A DNA stretch of 6,201 nucleotides from Acidobacteriota bacterium (GTDB lineage: Bacteria > Acidobacteriota > Terriglobia > Terriglobales > Acidobacteriaceae): assembly GCA_003225615.1 (NCBI GenBank), contig QIAS01000366.1, positions 1 through 6,201 on the forward strand. Reading direction: 5' to 3'. This document shows, piece by piece, positions 1 to 5,683 of the stretch; the stretch's first letter is position 1, and each line of letters starts with the position of its first letter. The notes under the pieces are model-generated. The model did not search any database and was not told where the DNA came from. It worked only from the letters and a program-made list of their open reading frames with translations. The position numbers and the translations under genes are program-made.

Positions 1-821
1 TCCTGCATGGCCTTGTCGCGCACTTCTTTCGGCATCCCGGCGGTGTCGATCTTCTTCTTCAACTCGTCAAATTCGCTCTTCTCACCCCGGCCCAATTCCT
101 TCTGGATGGCTTTGATTTTTTCGTTGAGGTAGTACTCTTTCTGGGCACGCTCCATCTGCCGCTTCACGCGGGACTGAATGGTGCGGTCCATATTCAGCTT
201 TTCAATCTCAATATCGAGCACGTCGCCGACGCGGCTGAGGCGTTCAGCTGGATCGAAAATTTCGAGTAGTTCCTGTTTTTCTTCTATGGAGAGCTGCAGG
301 TTGGCAGCAATCGTGTCTGTCAGCTTCGCCGGATCTTCCATGCGCACGGCGGCGATCATGGTCTCGTAGTTCAGCGACTGGCAGAGCTTCACGTACTGCT
401 CAAAGAGTGAGGTCACCCGCTGCATGCCGGCTTCGATTTGCGGATTCATTTCCGCTGTGTAGCGGGCGACGCGTACCGTGGCTTGCATGAAGCCGTCGGT
501 GTCAGTGATCTGGAGAATCTTGCCGCGCTCGATGCCTTCGACCAGAACCTTGATGTTGCCGTCAGGCAACTTCAGGCTCTGCACGATGTTGACAATCGTG
601 CCCACCTGGTAAATTTCGTTGGGCTTGGGCTCGTCCACGCTGGCATCATGCTGGGTGGCCAGGAAGATCTTCTTGTCCGCAGCCAAGGCTTCTTCCAAGG
701 CGTGCACGCTGGACTCACGGCCTACCACGAACGGGGTCATCATGAAAGGGAAGATGACCACGTCCCGGATGGGCATCATGGGCAGCTTCCTGGTCTCGAA
801 TTTTTCCTTGGCTTGGGTCAC
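1..821 (-). CDS. lon: Lon ATP-dependent serine protease, N-terminal part (cut by window edge)
   Basis: Reverse-strand reading frame of 273 codons with no stop, running off the left edge. It matches the Lon N-terminus: KLPMMPIRDVVIFPFM at residues 12-27, then the PUA-like substrate-recognition (LAN) domain to about residue 205, with LPDGNIKVLVEG at 85-96. A basic helical, coiled-coil-prone segment follows (about 209-260, with QMERAQKEYYLNEKIKAIQKEL at its core positions 222-243). The AAA+ module and the Ser-Lys protease domain lie outside the window, so catalytic residues cannot be checked. Lon degrades misfolded and some regulatory proteins in the cytoplasm. The start is GTG at 821: an in-frame TGA lies immediately upstream, and GGAG lies 5 bases before it. 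Lon is the last gene of the tig-clpP-clpX-lon order, 232 bases after clpX, and the spacer looks like a promoter region. Confidence 0.96.
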   Translation of the reverse strand, partial: MTQAKEKFETRKLPMMPIRDVVIFPFMMTPFVVGRESSVHALEEALAADKKIFLATQHDASVDEPKPNEIYQVGTIVNIVQSLKLPDGNIKVLVEGIERGKILQITDTDGFMQATVRVARYTAEMNPQIEAGMQRVTSLFEQYVKLCQSLNYETMIAAVRMEDPAKLTDTIAANLQLSIEEKQELLEIFDPAERLSRVGDVLDIEIEKLNMDRTIQSRVKRQMERAQKEYYLNEKIKAIQKELGRGEKSEFDELKKKIDTAGMPKEVRDKAMQ

Positions 822-826
822 TCAGT

Positions 827-830
827 CTCC
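827..830 (-). promoter_or_regulatory. Ribosome binding site of lon
   Basis: GGAG on the minus strand, 5 bases before the GTG at 821. Together with the in-frame TGA directly before that GTG, it fixes the lon start against the internal ATGs at codons 15 and 16. Confidence 0.8.
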
Positions 831-832
831 AG

Positions 833-851
833 ATTATAGTTCCGCATTATA
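833..851 (-). promoter_or_regulatory. Tandem TATAAT -10 boxes upstream of lon
   Basis: The minus strand reads ACTATAAT twice, 13 bases apart, with perfect TATAAT hexamers at 846-851 and 833-838. Transcription from the upstream box would start near 839 and give a leader of about 18 bases that contains the GGAG. The downstream box would start near 826 and lose the ribosome binding site, so the upstream box is the more plausible promoter. At 16-18 bp spacing the -35 position reads TTCCCC, CTTCCC or TCTTCC, all poor matches to TTGACA. A near-perfect -10 with a weak -35 fits a promoter that needs an activator. Inferred only from sequence. Confidence 0.5.
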
Positions 852-873
852 GTCCCGCGGCGGCATCGGGGAA

Positions 874-891
874 GATGTACCTTGGTACATC
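874..891. promoter_or_regulatory. Perfect 18-bp palindrome, probable operator for lon
   Basis: GATGTACC-TT-GGTACATC has two perfect 8-bp arms around a 2-bp centre. If lon transcription starts near 839, the palindrome centre lies at about -43.5, next to the RNA polymerase -35 contact. That is where class II activators, and also many repressors, bind. It does not resemble CIRCE (TTAGCACTC-N9-GAGTGCTAA) or the HspR HAIR element. With a 2-base centre it is a poor RNA hairpin, so a dimeric DNA-binding protein is the likelier reader. The regulator cannot be named from this window. Confidence 0.55.
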
Positions 892-907
892 GTTACTTTC
901 TATGCTT

Positions 908-935
908 ATGATACGACTTTTGCGAGAAGCAGCAA
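908..935 (-). promoter_or_regulatory. Weak second promoter candidate upstream of lon
   Basis: The minus strand has TATCAT at 908-913 (5 of 6 to TATAAT), preceded after 16 bases by TTGCTG at 930-935 (3 of 6 to TTGACA). Transcription would begin near 901, placing the 18-bp palindrome just downstream of the start site where it could act as a roadblock. The match is weak and may be chance. Confidence 0.25.
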
Positions 936-944
936 ACTGCTTCT
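925..944. other. 8-bp stem-loop in the clpX-lon spacer
   Basis: AGAAGCAG-CAAA-CTGCTTCT is a perfect 8-bp stem with a 4-base loop. On the minus strand it is followed by CGCAAAAG rather than a run of T, so it lacks the U-tract of an intrinsic terminator. It could serve as an mRNA 3'-end stabiliser or an attenuating structure after clpX, or be incidental. It overlaps the weak -35 candidate at 930-935. Confidence 0.4.
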
Positions 945-1008
945 GGGCGGAGAGCTGGTGCTACTTTCGTAAGACGTAACCGGCTGTGTTACCCCAACAG
1001 GCTCGGTA

Positions 1009-1022
1009 AGCCGCGTCTCTGC
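1009..1022 (-). repeat. Fragment of the GTAGAGACG repeat family
   Basis: On the minus strand this reads GCAGAGACGCGGCT, which matches the left half of the hairpin repeat at 4604-4617 (GTAGAGACGCGGCT) at 13 of 14 positions. The matching right half is absent, so this looks like a decayed or half copy between clpX and lon. Confidence 0.45.
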
Positions 1023-1053
1023 GGTTCGGACGCTTCTATATGCAAAATCTTGC

Positions 1054-2337
1054 CTAGCCGGCCTTTTCCATCATAGCCAGCGAGACATTCCGTTTTTCTA
1101 CCATCTCCCGCGTGACCTCAAATTCCTTGACTTTCTTTTGGCTGGGCAGGTGGTACATAAGGTCCAGCATGAGCTCTTCCAGGATCATGCGCAGGCCGCG
1201 GGCACCCACTTTGCGGGCCATGGCCTGGCGGGCGACGGCCCGCAGTGCGTCCTCGCTGAACTTGAGGCGGACGTTCTCGAATTCAAACAGCCGCTGGTAT
1301 TGCTTGATGATGGCGTTCTTGGGCCGGGTAAGAATTTCGATCAATGCGGATTCGTCCAGATCTTGCAGCACTCCCACTACCGGCAGCCGGCCGACAAATT
1401 CTGGGATGAGGCCGAACTTAATCAAATCTTCCGGCTGGATCTCACTTAGCAGTTCGTAATTCCTTTTTCTCTCCGCTGGGGCCTGGTCGGCTTCTTTTTC
1501 GACGTCCTCGCCAGCTTTGAAACCGAGCGATTTTTTGCCGACGCGGCGGCCGATAATCTTGTCCAGCCCCACAAACGCGCCGCCACAGATGAAGAGGATA
1601 TTCGTGGTGTCTACCGGGGTGAATTCCTGGTGAGGATGCTTGCGTCCACCCTGGGGGGGAACATTGGCGATCGTACCTTCGAGAATTTTCAGCAGCGCTT
1701 GCTGAACGCCTTCGCCGGAGACGTCGCGGGTGATGGACGGGTTCTCGTCCTTGCGGCCGATCTTGTCGACTTCATCGATATAGATGATGCCGGTCTGGGT
1801 ACGTCCTACATCGCCTTCGGCAGCCTGCAGTAGCTTAAGGATGATGTTTTCTACGTCTTCGCCGACATAGCCTGCTTCCGTGAGCGTGGTCGCATCCACA
1901 ATGGCAAAGGGTACGTCCAGCATACGAGCGAGCGTTTGCGCCAGCAGTGTCTTGCCTGTGCCCGTGGGTCCGATCAGCATGATGTTGGACTTGGTCAACT
2001 CGATGCCATCGCCCGTGCGCTGCCGGTTCATGTAGATGCGCTTGTAGTGGTTGTAGACGGCGACAGCCAGCTTCTTCTTAGTCTGCTCCTGGCCGATTAC
2101 GTACTCATCCAAAAAGGTTTTTACATCTTGCGGCTTGGGCAGTTGATTTGGCGCAGGCGCGGCCGGGGTTGCGGTGCGGTCGTCTTCCAGGATGGAGTTG
2201 CACACCGCCACGCACTCGTCGCAAATATAAGCGCGCGGATAATCGCTGGGGGACGATATCAGCTTGGCCACCGCATCCTGAGACTTGTGGCAGAACGAAC
2301 AACGCAGAATCTCCTCGCTACCCGATCTGTTTTTCAC
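1054..2337 (-). CDS. clpX: ClpX, ATP-dependent unfoldase subunit of ClpXP
   Basis: 427 residues, full family length. The N-terminal zinc-binding domain has C13-x2-C16 and C39-x2-C42. The AAA+ core follows: Walker A GPTGTGKT (123-130), pore loop GYVGED (156-161), Walker [11 protein letters not shown] (184-193, D188/E189), pore-2 loop RKH (232-234), arginine finger in PEFVGR (R317) and sensor-2 GARGLR (378-383). The ClpP-docking loop reads LGF (271-273) where E. coli has IGF, a hydrophobic-Gly-Phe tripeptide of the accepted type. ClpX hexamers recognise tagged or adaptor-delivered proteins in the cytoplasm, unfold them with ATP and thread them into ClpP, encoded next upstream. The start is GTG at 2337, with AAGGAG 9 bases upstream. 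It lies 163 bases after clpP, probably on the same transcript. No key residue is missing. Confidence 0.98.
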   Translation of the reverse strand: MKNRSGSEEILRCSFCHKSQDAVAKLISSPSDYPRAYICDECVAVCNSILEDDRTATPAAPAPNQLPKPQDVKTFLDEYVIGQEQTKKKLAVAVYNHYKRIYMNRQRTGDGIELTKSNIMLIGPTGTGKTLLAQTLARMLDVPFAIVDATTLTEAGYVGEDVENIILKLLQAAEGDVGRTQTGIIYIDEVDKIGRKDENPSITRDVSGEGVQQALLKILEGTIANVPPQGGRKHPHQEFTPVDTTNILFICGGAFVGLDKIIGRRVGKKSLGFKAGEDVEKEADQAPAERKRNYELLSEIQPEDLIKFGLIPEFVGRLPVVGVLQDLDESALIEILTRPKNAIIKQYQRLFEFENVRLKFSEDALRAVARQAMARKVGARGLRMILEELMLDLMYHLPSQKKVKEFEVTREMVEKRNVSLAMMEKAG

Positions 2338-2346
2338 TCGGCTTTA

Positions 2347-2352
2347 CTCCTT
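2347..2352 (-). promoter_or_regulatory. Ribosome binding site of clpX
   Basis: AAGGAG on the minus strand, 9 bases before the GTG at 2337. It supports the GTG as the start codon. An upstream ATG at 2360 is out of frame and soon meets a stop. Confidence 0.75.
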
Positions 2353-2410
2353 TTCGCCATGGTTGCCCACCGTGATCGCAAGATCCATAGTCTACGATCT
2401 GGCATTCATT

Positions 2411-2490
2411 GTCTCTCCATTAGAGACTGCCTCGCGCATTACGGGGGTAACCCCTGGCGCCGAGAATCAGAACCTGACCGGCGAACGCCG
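2411..2490. other. Short dyads in the clpP-clpX spacer
   Basis: The 163-base spacer holds GTCTCT-CCATT-AGAGAC (2411-2427), a GGGG-TAA-CCCC dyad around 2443-2453, and CGGCG-AA-CGCCG (2479-2490). None is followed by a T-run on the minus strand, so none is a convincing intrinsic terminator. They may give the mRNA some local structure or processing points. I saw no strong sigma70 promoter for clpX here. Confidence 0.35.
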
Positions 2491-2500
2491 ATCATACCTC

Positions 2501-3103
2501 TTATCTCGTCTTATAAATGATATCGTCTATGATTCCGTATTCCTTAGCCTGTTGCGCGTTCATGATGAAATCGCGCTCCACATCTTTTTCCACTTTGTCC
2601 AATTTTTGCCCGCTGTGTTTTGCCAATAGCTGGTTTGTAATCTCGCGCATACGCAGGATTTCCCGGGCATGGATGTCAATATCGGTGGCCTGACCCGAAA
2701 GCCCGCCCATCGAGGGTTGATGGATCAAAATACGGGAGTTAGGTAACGCCAGGCGTTTTTTGCCTTCTCCTGCGGCCAAAAGTAATGCCGCCATACTTGC
2801 CGCTTGCCCGATGCAGATCGTCGTCACGTCATTTTTGACGTACTGCATGGTGTCGTAGATCGCCATACCTGCGGTTATGGATCCTCCCGGCGAATTGATA
2901 TAAAGCTGAATGTCCTTTTCCGGATCCTCTTGCGCCAGAAACAGCATCTGGGCGATCACCAGGTTGGCGATGTTGTCATCGATCGGCGTTCCAATAAAAA
3001 TAATGTTGTCGCGCAGCAGGCGGGAGTAAATGTCGTATGCACGCTCTCCCCGACCGGTCTGCTCGATGACCATGGGTACCAGCATCATTCGTGGATCGTT
3101 CAC
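2501..3103 (-). CDS. clpP: ClpP, ATP-dependent Clp protease proteolytic subunit
   Basis: About 200 residues from the chosen start, close to the 207 of E. coli. The opening [23 protein letters not shown] and the body [17 protein letters not shown] are diagnostic. Numbered from the upstream GTG at 3118, the catalytic triad is S108 (GQAASMAA), H133 (ILIHQP) and D183 (VERDF); subtract 5 for the chosen start. ClpP forms a double-heptamer serine peptidase chamber fed by ClpX, encoded next downstream. Two GTG starts are possible. GTG 3103 has GGGAG 6 bases upstream, an ideal spacing. GTG 3118 adds five residues but has AGGA directly abutting it. I therefore prefer 3103. An ATG at 3088 lacks a ribosome binding site. 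It follows tig by 69 bases. The protein looks intact. Confidence 0.96.
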   Translation of the reverse strand: MNDPRMMLVPMVIEQTGRGERAYDIYSRLLRDNIIFIGTPIDDNIANLVIAQMLFLAQEDPEKDIQLYINSPGGSITAGMAIYDTMQYVKNDVTTICIGQAASMAALLLAAGEGKKRLALPNSRILIHQPSMGGLSGQATDIDIHAREILRMREITNQLLAKHSGQKLDKVEKDVERDFIMNAQQAKEYGIIDDIIYKTR

Positions 3104-3109
3104 GTTCAA

Positions 3110-3114
3110 CTCCC
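3110..3114 (-). promoter_or_regulatory. Ribosome binding site deciding the clpP start
   Basis: GGGAG on the minus strand, 6 bases before GTG 3103. It lies inside the first codons of the longer frame that begins at GTG 3118, which argues for the shorter protein. Confidence 0.6.
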
Positions 3115-3172
3115 ACACTCCTGCCCCGAAAACCGGGTTAACCTTTCGGAGGAGGATCGAAAGTAGCCCGCA

Positions 3173-4441
3173 TCAAGCGGACTGGTAATACAGAAAATTG
3201 AGGGTCTTCTCGTTGCGGATTCTAGTTCGGATTCTATCGAGCGCCCCATCGCGTGTCAAACGAGCCCGGATCGCTTCCGTGGTCTGTTTAGACTGCTTAG
3301 CAAGCGATTCGATCTCCTGATTGAGTTCCTCATCACTTACTTCAATTTTCTCTTCATCGGCGACCTTTTCCAGCAGCAAGGATGACTTTACTTCCTGCAC
3401 TGCCTGCTCTCTTTGGGCGGCGCGCAGCCGAGTGAAGTCCATTTTCTTCATGTCTTCCGGCTTCATACCCTGCGCCGCCAGCGCCCGCAGGCCGCGCTCC
3501 AGCCGAAGGTCGATTTGACGCTCGACCATGGCTTCCGGTACCTCGAATTCATTGCGCTTGACCAATTCTTCTACCAGCTTGTCTTTGGCGGCGTGTTCGG
3601 CGGCGTGCTTCCTTTCAGCTTCGAGACCTTCGCGAATGCGCTTCTTTACTTCTTCGAGATTCGCGAACTCGCCAAGTTCCTTGGCAAAAGCATCATTCAG
3701 TTCCGGCAGGTTCTTTTGCTTAATTGAGTGGATTTTTACGGTGTAGGTGAAGTTCTTGCCCGCCAAACGCTTGTCCTGTGAGTCCTCTGGATATTTTACG
3801 TTGAAACTGCGCTCCTCACCCGCTGAGGCGCCGCGCAGGTTTTCCGTAAACTCGGGCATGGTGTTTTTGCCGCCGATCTCTACCATGATCTCGTCCATGT
3901 GGACCGGTTGGCCCTCGGCATCTCTTGGTTGGCCGTCGAGCGAGACCTGGGCGAAATCCCCATCCGCGAGAGGCCGTCCCTCGACCGCAGTGAAGGTTGC
4001 GTGCTGCTCCTGCAGGCTTTTGAGTGCTTCCTCGACCTCCTGGTCCGTAATCGCGATCTCCGGCTTTTCCGCTCGCAGTTCTTTGTAGCCTTCTACTCTG
4101 ATTGTAGGCAGCACTTCGAAGCTTGCCTTGAAGCGCAGCGGATCACCTTGTTGAATGTGGAGGTCAGTGACTCGAGGTTGCGAAACCGGCGTTAGTCCGA
4201 GCTTCTGCGCCTCCTGGCGGAAATAACGCGGCACCAGGGACTCGACCACATCACTCTTGATTTCCTCGCCAAAGCGTTGGCGGATGATAGAGGCAGGAAC
4301 GTGTCCTCGGCGAAACCCTGGCAGGCGTGCCAGCTTTTGATATTTCTGAATCAGAGCTTCGGTTTCGCGGGTGACTTCCTCGGCGGGAACTTCGACTTGG
4401 ATCTCGCGCTTGATGTTTTCTTTGGTTTCCGTGGGGCTCAC
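3173..4441 (-). CDS. tig: Trigger factor, ribosome-associated chaperone and peptidyl-prolyl isomerase
   Basis: 422 residues from GTG 4441 (E. coli 432). The N-terminal ribosome-binding domain carries the signature GFRRGHVP at 42-49, matching the E. coli GFRK loop that docks at the exit tunnel. An FKBP-like isomerase domain spans about 155-245 (LADGDFAQVSLDG ... NFTYTVKIHSI). The C-terminal helical chaperone arms, rich in Lys and Glu, run from about 246 to the end (NFLYYQSA). The protein shields nascent chains in the cytoplasm. The frame stays open to an ATG at 4630, but those 63 extra codons do not resemble trigger factor and would span the promoter at 4520-4549 and a palindromic repeat. GTG 4441 has AAAGG 6 bases upstream, and the family-like sequence begins there (TKENIKREIQVEVPAEEV). 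It is the first gene of the cluster, divergent from udgB. Confidence 0.96.
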   Translation of the reverse strand: MSPTETKENIKREIQVEVPAEEVTRETEALIQKYQKLARLPGFRRGHVPASIIRQRFGEEIKSDVVESLVPRYFRQEAQKLGLTPVSQPRVTDLHIQQGDPLRFKASFEVLPTIRVEGYKELRAEKPEIAITDQEVEEALKSLQEQHATFTAVEGRPLADGDFAQVSLDGQPRDAEGQPVHMDEIMVEIGGKNTMPEFTENLRGASAGEERSFNVKYPEDSQDKRLAGKNFTYTVKIHSIKQKNLPELNDAFAKELGEFANLEEVKKRIREGLEAERKHAAEHAAKDKLVEELVKRNEFEVPEAMVERQIDLRLERGLRALAAQGMKPEDMKKMDFTRLRAAQREQAVQEVKSSLLLEKVADEEKIEVSDEELNQEIESLAKQSKQTTEAIRARLTRDGALDRIRTRIRNEKTLNFLYYQSA

Positions 4442-4447
4442 GTTGTG

Positions 4448-4452
4448 CCTTT
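4448..4452 (-). promoter_or_regulatory. Ribosome binding site of tig
   Basis: AAAGG on the minus strand, 6 bases before GTG 4441. It decides between this start and the longer open frame beginning at ATG 4630. Confidence 0.6.
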
Positions 4453-4519
4453 CGCGCTTCAGCTGCGGGTATTCCGATTCACTCAAGGAAGCACCCGGCA
4501 ACGCTTGGCTGTAACTTTG

Positions 4520-4549
4520 AGTGTAAAGACTGGGTGAGACCAGCGTCAA
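4520..4549 (-). promoter_or_regulatory. Sigma70-like promoter of the tig-clpP-clpX transcript
   Basis: Minus strand TTGACG at 4544-4549 (5 of 6 to TTGACA), an 18-base spacer, then TACACT at 4520-4525 (4 of 6 to TATAAT). The predicted start is near 4513, giving a leader of about 72 bases before GTG 4441. It is the best promoter match ahead of the cluster. Its position inside the longer tig frame argues against that longer protein. Confidence 0.55.
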
Positions 4550-4603
4550 ACGACCCAGAGCCGATTTTGATGTCGTAAGTGCCGGGGAATCGGCAGGCTG
4601 TCT

Positions 4604-4677
4604 GTAGAGACGCGGCTCGCCGCGTCTCACCCTAAGGAGTTGCTAGTGCGGAGACGGGGCAAGCTCCGTCTCTACGG
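4604..4677. repeat. REPIN-like pair of inverted hairpins
   Basis: Two stem-loops lie 22 bases apart. The first is GAGACGCGGC-TC-GCCGCGTCTC (4607-4628), a perfect 10-bp dyad. The second is GAGACGGGGC-AA-GCTCCGTCTC (4651-4672), a 10-bp dyad with one G-T wobble. The unit is bounded by a perfect 9-bp inverted repeat, GTAGAGACG at 4604-4612 and CGTCTCTAC at 4667-4675. The shared GAGACG/CGTCTC ends and two-unit inverted arrangement resemble the small interspersed REP/REPIN elements of many bacterial genomes. It sits between the divergent tig and udgB genes. Neither hairpin has a following T-run. A half copy appears at 1009-1022. Confidence 0.65.
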
Positions 4678-4683
4678 CTGGGT

Positions 4684-4692
4684 TGTGATAAT
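4684..4692 (+). promoter_or_regulatory. Extended -10 promoter of the uracil-DNA glycosylase gene
   Basis: TGTGATAAT is an extended -10 (TG, one base, then GATAAT, 5 of 6 to consensus). The -35 position falls in the hairpin at 4651-4672 and has no TTGACA-like match, as extended -10 promoters can tolerate. Counting 7 bases from the hexamer puts the transcript start at about 4699, the G of the GTG start codon. Confidence 0.5.
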
Positions 4693-4698
4693 TTCAGA

Positions 4699-5463
4699 GT
4701 GGTGACTCCCAGACTACGGCCCGTGAATAGTGCTCCGCCTGCCTCGGCTGAGCTTCGTCCTGATTGGCTCGCTCAGCTTAACAGCGAGGTGGTCGCCTGC
4801 GAGAAGTGTCCCCGGCTGGTGGAGTACCGGCAGAGGATCGCGCGAGAGAAGCGGCGCGCCTACCTAGCTTGGGAGTACTGGGGCAAGCCCGTACCCGGCT
4901 TCGGCGACCCCAACGCGCGCGTGGTAATTCTCGGCTTGGCTCCCGGCGCGCATGGATCGAATCGTACCGGACGTCCCTTCACCGGCGATTCCTCCGGTTA
5001 CTTCATGTATCCCGTGCTGTACGAGACCGGTTTTGCCAATCAAGCGGAGGCGACCCACCGGGACGACGGTCTTGAGTTGAAGGACGCGTATATTACCGCG
5101 GCCGCACGCTGCGCTCCGCCGGACAACAAGCCGCTGCCCTCCGAAATCGCGAATTGTGCACCTTACCTGGATCGTGAATTGGATGGATTAAAGAATGCGC
5201 GAATCGTGGTTGCCTTAGGGAGAATTGGCTTTGACGCTTATCTCAATTACCTCAAGCGCCGCGGACTGCTGAAAAGCAAGGCGGGCTATGTCTTCGCCCA
5301 TGGGGCCAAATACGATGTGCCGGACGGCCGAATTCTGCTGGCCTCCTATCATCCCTCCAACCAGAACACCAATACCGGAAAACTGACTCGCCAGATGTTC
5401 GTCAAAATCTTTGAAGAAGCCGCGCGTTTAATCCGATGTGCTCCGAGTTCGAAAACTCCTTAG
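4699..5463 (+). CDS. udgB: Family 5 uracil-DNA glycosylase (UdgB-type, iron-sulfur)
   Basis: 254 residues. Motif A is GLAPGAHGSNRTGRPFTGDSSG (79-100), in the family 5 form with no Asp or Asn at the usual catalytic position, unlike the GEAPG of family 4. The second active-site motif is SYHPSNQNTNTG with H218. C34, C37, C138 and C153 are placed to bind a 4Fe-4S cluster. The enzyme removes uracil, and in known family members hypoxanthine and other deaminated bases, from DNA to start base excision repair. The start is GTG 4699; GTG 4702 and GTG 4723 are alternatives. None has a good ribosome binding site, and the promoter position favours a leaderless transcript from 4699. The gene is divergent from tig and convergent with ribE, with no functional partner nearby. 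The C-terminal tail (about 245-254) is not conserved-looking. Confidence 0.9.
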   Translation: MVTPRLRPVNSAPPASAELRPDWLAQLNSEVVACEKCPRLVEYRQRIAREKRRAYLAWEYWGKPVPGFGDPNARVVILGLAPGAHGSNRTGRPFTGDSSGYFMYPVLYETGFANQAEATHRDDGLELKDAYITAAARCAPPDNKPLPSEIANCAPYLDRELDGLKNARIVVALGRIGFDAYLNYLKRRGLLKSKAGYVFAHGAKYDVPDGRILLASYHPSNQNTNTGKLTRQMFVKIFEEAARLIRCAPSSKTP

Positions 5464-5492
5464 GAGATCGTCGCCTGGGGTCTCGGACCATA

Positions 5493-5534
5493 AGCCAAAA
5501 GCCTTGCGCCAAGAGCCTAAAGCCAAAAGCCGGG
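5493..5534 (+). repeat. Heptanucleotide tandem repeat (AGCCAAA-like, six units)
   Basis: Six successive 7-base units: AGCCAAA, AGCCTTG, CGCCAAG, AGCCTAA, AGCCAAA, AGCCGGG. GCC is invariant at positions 2-4. The 12-mer AAGCCAAAAGCC occurs exactly at 5492-5503 and 5520-5531, four periods apart. The tract fills most of the 76-base gap between the convergent udgB and ribE ends. It shows no hairpin or terminator T-run. Confidence 0.7.
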
Positions 5535-5539
5535 TTTCT

Positions 5540-5683
5540 TCAGAATCCCTGCCGCACCAGTCGCTCCACGGTAATTGGGCTGTTTGACGACTCCCCATGC
5601 ATCATCTTTTCGACGTACTTCGCGATCATATCCACTTCAAGGTTGACGGGATCACCGGGCTTCAGCGAGGTCAGATTGGTCAT
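5540..5683 (-). pseudogene. ribE: Detached C-terminal fragment of riboflavin synthase
   Basis: A minus-strand frame of 47 codons beginning MTNLTSLKPGDPVNLEVDMI and continuing AKYVEKM. This is the expected RibE C-terminus: the end of the second lumazine-binding barrel, the Asp of VNLEVD (D185 in E. coli) and the start of the trimerisation helix. It is in a different frame from the N-terminal part, whose TGA overlaps the first ATG here as ATGA. Comparison with typical RibE shows that the segment holding the conserved IPHT/IPET motif is missing between the two pieces. A deletion of roughly 40-46 bases (length 3n+1) explains both the loss and the frame change. The alternative is an assembly or sequencing error. 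Confidence 0.8.

Noticed and set aside
438..839. Plus-strand open frame of 133 codons opposite lon
   Set aside because: It is antisense to the clearly conserved lon frame, has no recognisable domain, and is expected from high-GC codon bias.
925..944. Rho-independent terminator after clpX
   Set aside because: The stem is good, but neither strand has a T-run following it.
822..1053. CIRCE or HAIR heat-shock operator before lon
   Set aside because: Neither consensus is visible; the palindrome at 874-891 has a different sequence and spacing.
1936..2520. Plus-strand open frame of 194 codons opposite clpX
   Set aside because: It is the mirror of the ClpX coding frame, with no domain or ribosome binding site that I can support.
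3104..3118. Five-residue longer ClpP from GTG 3118
   Set aside because: Its only SD-like bases abut the codon, whereas GTG 3103 has GGGAG at 6 bases. It is kept as an alternative.
4442..4630. 63-codon N-terminal extension of trigger factor from ATG 4630
   Set aside because: The extra residues are unlike trigger factor, span the best promoter and part of a palindromic repeat, and GTG 4441 has a well-spaced AAAGG.
5680..5683. Programmed frameshift restoring full-length RibE
   Set aside because: A simple frame change cannot restore the missing IPHT segment, and no slippery heptamer or pseudoknot is evident at the site.
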